DNA of 23,785 bases, from positions 1 to 23,785 of the forward strand of contig JBEKLJ010000021.1 in assembly GCA_050010255.1 (NCBI GenBank), written 5' to 3'. This DNA comes from JBEKLJ01 sp050010255. GTDB taxonomy: Bacteria; Acidobacteriota; Terriglobia; Bryobacterales; Bryobacteraceae. Made by a program: the position numbers and the translations under genes. This document shows positions 23,146 through 23,785 of the stretch, piece by piece. The stretch's first letter is position 1. Each line of letters begins with the position of its first letter. Under the pieces are notes generated by a model. It worked only from the letters and a program-made list of their open reading frames with translations. It did no database searches and was not told where the DNA came from.

Positions 23146-23785
23146 CCCGGGTGTTTCCGCGATTGTTGGTAGCGTCCTAAAACGGGGTTGACGAGGGAAA
23201 ACCGATGAACCTATCCGCACCGCTCGGACCCCCGGTTCCCACTGCCCCACGGTTGCCTGGCGACTCGATGCGCAAGAAACGAGGTTCACAACCGGCGAGT
23301 TGACCCTTGCCGGGACTCCTGCGTGCTGAGGCGGGGACAAGGGCTGCCGCCCATTTCCCCGCACCCTGTTCTCCGCTGCGGCCGTCCTTCCTCCGCTGCG
23401 CTCCGGACAACTTCTTCCAGACGAAGCCGAACACTTCGTGCACAACCGAAATGCCAGCGTTGCTGCGCTCCGAGAGCTGTTGGCCTTCGGTCCGGAATGC
23501 CGTTCGCGTTCCCTCCGGAATCAATGTTCGCCTTCGCCGGAGTCCGCACCGGGAATGCGTCCTGACTTCCAAACCAGTTTTCCCACGGCCGATCGGTCAT
23601 CCCGGTGGGCCTGTTCGCATGTCGTCCAACCAGCGTCATCAGGGCGCTCTGGGCGCGTTCTTCAAGAAAACGCATTTTGCTCCAGAAAGTAGCCAGGCTC
23701 GACACCGGAGGTCAGTCTCGATCCTCCGGCGTTCCTTGCCCCACCGAATTTTCGTTCAAGAACTGCCCTGGCTTCTCGATGCCGA
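23146..23785. other. 640-bp tail with no supportable gene; unusual composition
   Basis: No frame here has both a ribosome site and a recognisable protein. Compared with the rest of the window it is visibly richer in A and T, with runs such as AAAACG, TTTTCC and GAATTTTCG. A minus-strand frame is open from 23705 to 23286 but its third codon positions lack the G/C bias of the real genes. A weak promoter-like pair, TTGACG (23188-23193) and TATCCG (23212-23217) with 18-bp spacing, is present. It may be part of a degraded mobile element or the untranslated flank of a gene beyond the edge, but I see no terminal repeats or transposase. Confidence 0.4.

Noticed and set aside
22348..23445. Minus-strand open frame of 365 codons opposite nth
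   Set aside because: It is antisense to a complete endonuclease III and has no recognisable domain or ribosome site.
1..23785. CRISPR array, tRNA or rRNA genes
   Set aside because: No regularly spaced repeats, no tRNA cloverleaf with a TTCGA-type arm that holds up, and no rRNA-like conserved stretch was found by eye.

Overview
The window (about two-thirds G+C) is most likely from an acidobacterium of the Bryobacterales / Candidatus Solibacter type. The best clue is the large secreted protein at 17996-21490, which joins a BACON-like domain to the C-terminal domain known as TIGR03437, a pairing typical of that lineage. Other genes fit: a serine/threonine kinase with a Pro/Ala-rich stalk and a zinc-ribbon membrane protein. 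The assignment is an inference from domain content.

Positions 1-14619 are a type VI secretion system (T6SS) locus. A 5' fragment of tssK (baseplate) runs leftward off the edge at 1-319. Diverging from it across about 220 bp is a rightward array: tssB-tssC (contractile sheath), hcp (inner tube), tagJ (sheath/ClpV accessory), tssA (assembly cap), tssE-tssF-tssG (baseplate), clpV (sheath-recycling ATPase), a PAAR tip protein and vgrG (spike). Most junctions are 2-3 bp or overlap. The exceptions are structured gaps on both sides of hcp, a hairpin-bearing gap before tssG and a repeat-derived gap before clpV. The membrane-complex genes tssJ, tssL and tssM are not in the window and may lie left of tssK. 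Just after vgrG, where effector adaptor genes often sit, there is only a start-less fragment resembling the DUF4123 adaptor domain.

Positions 14800-17676 hold a two-gene unit with a plausible sigma-70-type promoter: an exported CsgG-like protein and a transmembrane Ser/Thr kinase. A perfect 28-bp palindrome follows 2 bp after the kinase stop. The same palindrome recurs at the stop codon of the next gene, a 1164-residue exported metallopeptidase (HEXXHXXGXXH, M11/gametolysin-like) with BACON-like, repeated Ig-like and TIGR03437 domains.

Positions 21764-23145 carry a zinc-ribbon single-pass membrane protein and endonuclease III (nth). The last 640 bp contain no gene I can support and look different in composition from the rest of the window.

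The T6SS genes together would build a contractile injection machine, except for the membrane anchor and any identifiable effector. No gene here is clearly a new system. The points most worth following are the decayed adaptor, the twin palindromes, the CsgG-like/kinase pair and the structured RNA around hcp.
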